In this document: piece after piece, positions 9,333-10,298 of the stretch
Position numbering within the stretch: the first letter of the stretch is position 1
Layout of the letters: each line of letters begins with the position of its first letter
Origin: Gammaproteobacteria bacterium
GTDB lineage: Bacteria; Pseudomonadota; Gammaproteobacteria; Pseudomonadales; Azotimanducaceae_A
Length of the DNA: 10,298 nt
Assembly (NCBI GenBank): GCA_026713405.1
Contig: JAPOON010000388.1
Coordinates: 1-10,298, forward strand
Reading direction: 5' to 3'
Translations under genes and position numbers: made by a program
Notes under the pieces: model-generated
Database searches by the model: none
The model's input: the letters and a program-made list of their open reading frames with translations, nothing else
What the model was told of the DNA's origin: nothing

Positions 9333-10046
9333 CTACTGGTTCGAACGGATTCTCGTCCAGACGCAGGCGTCCCCCAGTCGTTCGAGCATGGCCTCGTGGG
9401 CGGCCAGTTCCTCAGGGCTGGCCCTGATCACCTTCAACCGCGGGCGGTCGGCCGGCAACGGCGGAAACTCTTCCTCGCCGGCGACTGCCTGGGTGTCCTG
9501 CCCATGAGGGCTGGCGAACATCCCGGTCTGTCCGCCGGTCATCGCCAGGTAGACATCCGCCAGTATCTCCGCGTCCAGCAGTGCCCCGTGCAGCTTTCTG
9601 TGCGTGTTGTCCACTCCGTAGCGGCGGCACAGGGCGTCCAGGCTGTTCCGCTGCCCGGGATGGCGGCGCCGCGCCAGGTCCAGGGAATCTTCTATCCGGC
9701 AGATGTCGTGCAGGCGGAAATCGGCTTCCGGGACCCTGGAGAACTCGTCGTCGAGAAAGGAAGTATCGAACGGCGCGTTGTGAATGATCAGTTCCGCGCC
9801 ACGGACAAATTCGACGAACTCCTCGCAGATCTCCGCAAACGTCGGCTTGCCGTCGAGGAATTCGCGGGTGATGCCGTGTACCTCCAGGGCGCCCTCGTCG
9901 ATCTCCCGTTCCGGATTGACGTAGGCCTGGAAGTGCGCACCGGTACGCTTCCGGTCAACGAGTTCGACACAGCCGATCTCTATGATCCGGTGGCCCTGCT
10001 CGGGTTCCAGGCCCGTGGTTTCGGTGTCCAGAACGATCTGGCGCAT
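9333..10046 (-). CDS. dnaQ: DNA polymerase III epsilon subunit (3'-5' proofreading exonuclease)
   Basis: This 237-residue protein matches E. coli DnaQ (243). It is the proofreading exonuclease of the replicative polymerase core, held between the alpha and theta subunits in E. coli. The DEDDh active site is complete: Asp7 and Glu9 in LDTETTG, Asp94 in HNAPFD, His153 and Asp158 in HGALLDAEILADVYL. A QTGMF sequence at 173-177 sits where E. coli epsilon has its beta-clamp-binding QTSMAF. The rest of the C-terminal tail (about 178-237) is the alpha-binding region and is poorly conserved, as usual. The start at ATG 10044-10046 is supported by family length and by GGAGGG (10056-10061) nine bases upstream; the frame stays open further upstream but there it runs over rnhA. 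It shares TGATG with the rnhA stop, so the pair is probably cotranscribed and coupled. Confidence 0.97.
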   Translation of the reverse strand: MRQIVLDTETTGLEPEQGHRIIEIGCVELVDRKRTGAHFQAYVNPEREIDEGALEVHGITREFLDGKPTFAEICEEFVEFVRGAELIIHNAPFDTSFLDDEFSRVPEADFRLHDICRIEDSLDLARRRHPGQRNSLDALCRRYGVDNTHRKLHGALLDAEILADVYLAMTGGQTGMFASPHGQDTQAVAGEEEFPPLPADRPRLKVIRASPEELAAHEAMLERLGDACVWTRIRSNQ

Positions 10047-10298
10047 CAGCGGTGGCCCTCCGCCGGAGCGTCGTCGACAGGCTGCCCGCCGGATGCCGGG
10101 TACCGCTTGAGGGCGTCGATGGCTTCGTTGGCAAGGCGGTCGACCTCCTCGTTCTCCGGGTGGCCGCTGTGCCCCTTCACCCAGCGCCAGTCGATCCGGT
10201 GGGGCTCTGCGGCGGCTTCCAGGCGCTGCCAGAGGTCGCGATTCTTGACCGCCTTTTTCTGGCTGGTGCGCCAGCCGTTCCCCCCCCACCCGGGGAAC
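10046..10298 (-). CDS. rnhA: Ribonuclease HI, C-terminal part
   Basis: Only the last 83 codons are present; the gene continues beyond the right edge. RNase HI cleaves the RNA strand of RNA-DNA hybrids, for example at R-loops and Okazaki primers. The visible part aligns with the second half of E. coli RNase [22 protein letters not shown] covers the basic-protrusion end and the following helix, and [21 protein letters not shown] holds the catalytic-loop His (His124 in E. coli) and the fourth carboxylate (Asp134 in E. coli). The last 22 or so residues ([18 protein letters not shown] end) are family-variable. The stop TGA (10046-10048) shares one base with the dnaQ start. Just inside the window edge a C8 run on the plus strand encodes Gly-Gly where Lys/Arg is usual. 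Confidence 0.94.
   Translation of the reverse strand, partial: FPGWGGNGWRTSQKKAVKNRDLWQRLEAAAEPHRIDWRWVKGHSGHPENEEVDRLANEAIDALKRYPASGGQPVDDAPAEGHR

Noticed and set aside
10047..10289. N-terminal extension of dnaQ over rnhA
   Set aside because: The true rnhA frame shows clear RNase HI residues here, and dnaQ starts at 10046 by length and ribosome-binding site.

Overview
The window is a GC-rich stretch (roughly two thirds G+C by eye) of a gammaproteobacterial chromosome. Support comes from gene content and protein types: a two-domain NfuA, an E. coli-like five-module MetH, a SohB protease, a Pseudomonas-type single-subunit sulfite/nitrite reductase followed by a DUF934 protein, and a co-directional rnhA-dnaQ pair. 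I cannot name the genus. Nothing points to a mobile element: there is no transposase, integrase, tRNA, rRNA or CRISPR array, and almost all sequence is coding.

Layout from left to right. The 3' end of a class I DAHP synthase gene (+) meets nfuA (-) tail to tail, sharing the four bases CTAG as overlapping stop codons. nfuA and metH diverge from a 204-bp spacer. That spacer holds a near-consensus type 1 IscR operator just upstream of nfuA and, nearer metH, a possible RNA pseudoknot. metH (+) is complete, at 1213 residues. After an AT-rich 118-bp spacer with a 27-bp dyad comes a tight three-gene run on +: cysI-type siroheme reductase, DUF934 protein (17-bp overlap), and a CPA2-type cation/proton antiporter without a cytoplasmic RCK domain (8-bp overlap). 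This run converges on sohB (-). Beyond sohB, rnhA (3' part only) and dnaQ lie on - and are joined through TGATG.

By function, the window holds sulfur and one-carbon metabolism in the centre: sulfite reduction to sulfide, and methionine synthesis from homocysteine with B12 and methyltetrahydrofolate. nfuA supplies Fe-S cluster maturation, which the [4Fe-4S]-siroheme reductase could draw on. The right end is genome maintenance (polymerase III proofreading, RNase H) plus an inner-membrane peptidase. These are largely core genes. The points most worth a second look are the regulatory DNA (IscR site, spacer dyad, possible pseudoknot) and the coupling of an antiporter and a DUF934 protein to the sulfite reductase gene. 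I found no convincing new defence, mobile or biosynthetic system.
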